Below the pieces are notes generated by a model. That model searched no databases. It was not told where the DNA came from and saw only the letters and a program-made list of their open reading frames with translations. From assembly GCF_002878395.1 (NCBI RefSeq), contig NW_025892514.1:62001-126000 (forward strand): a stretch of DNA of 64,000 nt, written 5' to 3'. Origin of the DNA: Capsicum annuum (Eukaryota > Streptophyta > Magnoliopsida > Solanales > Solanaceae). Shown here in pieces: positions 62,401 through 64,000 of the stretch (positions within the stretch are counted from its first letter, which is position 1; every line of letters starts with the position of its first letter). Both the position numbers and the translations under genes were made by a program.

Positions 62401-63060
62401 TGCCTCCAAAAAGGACTAATGAAAGAAGAACTGAGAATCAGTCAGTACCTCCGCCCATTCAGGCAGATTCCCTGGACGAGCATGCCTTTCATGGAAAATT
62501 TAGAATTGTCCCTTACCTTATCTTACTAGATAGTAGCTCAGAGTAATTAGCAGGCTGTTGTCCCACCTAGGAATATGATTCATGCCCAGCAGATTAAGGT
62601 GGGAAAGTGTAGAAAGAGAGAAAATAAGAGAGCAAGAACAAGTAATTTTAGTTTTACTCAGCCTAAGTCAGAGGGTGGTAACCATTATCAGCATTACCCA
62701 AAGGCATCCATTCTAGCTCCTTTCTCAGCCAGTGCTCCAGTTCCTAAATTCAGAGATAGGGCGCCAGGCCCCTAAACCTCATGGCAGCGGTAGCATTGCC
62801 CGGACCAATCCCCTTTGTCAGACTTGTGGCAAGCATTACAAGGGTGTTTGCAGAGATGGCAATGGTGTTTGTTTTGGATATGGTTAGTCAAGTCACAGAG
62901 TCCGATACTGTCCTAAGACTGGTCCATAAAGTCAGCATAACCATCCTTCAGTTTAGTTCGATCGCCCAAATCAACAGGGTGCCACATCTAGTGCAACCAA
63001 TGGGCAATGTTAAAATAGACTCTATGCTCTTTAGTCCCAATAGGATCAGGAAAATTCTCT
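62401..63060 (+). pseudogene. Element G gag with large internal deletion
   Basis: Starts at ATG 62401 (MPPKRTNERRTENQSVPPPI), matching the element B gag start. The core domain is missing: the AQQIK phrase is about 175 bases after the start, against about 680 in element B, so roughly 500 bp are gone near 62573. The C-terminal basic/Pro-rich part (KRARTSNFSFTQPKSEGG, 62575-62775) and a decayed knuckle (CFGYG-stop-SSHRVRYC, 62870-62912) follow in shifted frames. Such a protein could not assemble particles. Confidence 0.8.
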
Positions 63061-63069
63061 TGATATAGT

Positions 63070-64000
63070 CACTAGTACGTTACAGTTCTTTCACTTGCAT
63101 GTTTATGCTTTGCTAGATCTAGGAGCTTCCTTGTTTTTTGTTACTCTTTATATAGCAGTTGATTTCGGAATCAGTGCTGAAACTCTAGCAGAGCCATTCT
63201 CAATCTCTACCCTAGTGGGTAAAACCATCATAGCCCAGCAGTTATACAAGAATTGCCCGATTATAGTATTTTAAAAAGTCACTTCAGCAGACTTAGCGTA
63301 TTAGAGATGACTGAATTTGAATGTTATTGTCAGCATGGATTGGCTTCATTCCTGCTATGCTAGAATCGATTGTACAAATAGAATTGTCCAGTTTAAGTTT
63401 CCGAATGAACCTGTCCTTGAGTGGAAAGGTAGTATTTCGGCATTCAGGGATCAGTTTATTTCCTACCTACGGGATAAAAAAATGATATCTAAAGGATATG
63501 TCTATCATATTGTTCGAGTTAAGGACTCTAGCTCCGAGACTCCCAGTCTTGAATCAGTCCTAGTCATGAATGAATATTTAGATATCTTTCCCAAAGATCT
63601 TCTAAGAATTCCTCCCAAAAGGGAAATAGACTTTGGCATTGATCTTCTTCCAGATACTAAGCCTATATCTATTCTGCCATACAGAATGGCACCAGCAGAA
63701 CTCAGAGAATTGAAAGAACAATTAAAGAATCTCTTAGATAAGGGGTTTATTAGACCCAGTGTATCCCCGTGGGGCGCACCAGTCTTATTCGTGCAAAAGA
63801 AAGATGGTTCTCTCAGAATGTGCATAGATTACCGTCAGATCAATAAAGTCACAGTCAAGAACAAGTATCCACTTCTCAGAATCAATGTCTTGTTTGACCA
63901 ACTTCAGAGTGTCAGTTAATTTCTCTAAGATAAACCTCAGATCAGGCTATCATCAGCTCAGGTCAGATAAGGTGACATTCTACAAACGGCTTTTCAAAGT
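63070..64000 (+). pseudogene. Element G pol, protease and RT start, cut by window end
   Basis: Protease active site LLDLGAS with the Asp codon at 63116-63118 (DLGA for the usual DxGA). 63317-63919 is open for 200 codons: [15 protein letters not shown], the linker [12 protein letters not shown], then RT with [46 protein letters not shown]. It stops at 63919 and continues in another frame towards the RT palm. This is the longest open pol segment in the window. The catalytic box lies beyond the end. Confidence 0.85.

Noticed and set aside
63505..63825. Minus frame of 106 codons
   Set aside because: Antisense shadow of the RT segment of element G.

Overview
The window reads as plant heterochromatin. 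It is AT-rich and has no intact host gene and no recognisable tRNA, rRNA or organelle insert. It is built almost entirely from decayed LTR retrotransposons. Most belong to the Ty3/gypsy chromovirus type: a primer-binding site matching the initiator-Met tRNA, the order gag-PR-RT-RNaseH-integrase, and a chromodomain-like tail after the integrase, as in the Tekay/Del group. Their LTRs are very long, about 2.1-3.8 kb. Two insertions are of the Athila/Tat-like type with a tRNA-Asp primer site. The repeat families look like those of nightshades (Solanaceae); that is recognition by eye, not a database match.

Layout. 1-5568: minus-strand LTR fragments and a decayed minus-strand pol. 5569-7083: a truncated plus LTR. 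7085-11059: element E (minus), with gag, PR, RT, RNase H and a 5' LTR stump. 11060-34243: element B (plus), split by three insertions. Nested element 1 (13963-21245, minus, two LTRs, no coding capacity) lies in the RT catalytic motif. Nested element 2 (about 22110-23569, an LTR remnant) lies between RNase H and integrase. Nested element 3 (24303-31132, an Athila-like element carrying a 'plant transposon protein' pseudogene) lies in the integrase. 34244-37658: a minus 5' LTR and one copy of a dispersed repeat. 37659-41431: a solo LTR with a perfect AAGGA target-site duplication. 41805-44124: a second solo LTR. 44130-47896: unassigned sequence, a candidate minus LTR and the second copy of the dispersed repeat, which preserves the empty site of the 37659 insertion. 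47897-50137: a plus LTR truncated by element F. 50138-59479: element F, both LTRs present. 59480-64000: element G, cut by the window end.

All coding regions are pseudogenes. Many in-frame stops are TAG or TAA where the family has Gln or Trp, which fits deamination of methylated cytosine. The elements do not work together as pathways; the structure is a stratigraphy of insertions, solo-LTR recombination and deletions.

The least explained signal is in the LTRs. Several families that differ over most of their length share one modular plan: a conserved 'GCTTTCCATCGATACCAA ... AAGTTATGGC' block; a family-specific block of one short word and its reverse complement; a TATA box; and an 'AGGTATGT' donor-like site followed directly by a hairpin whose stem sequence differs between families while pairing is kept around a CTTTC-type loop. 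The covarying hairpin is the best candidate here for something undescribed.
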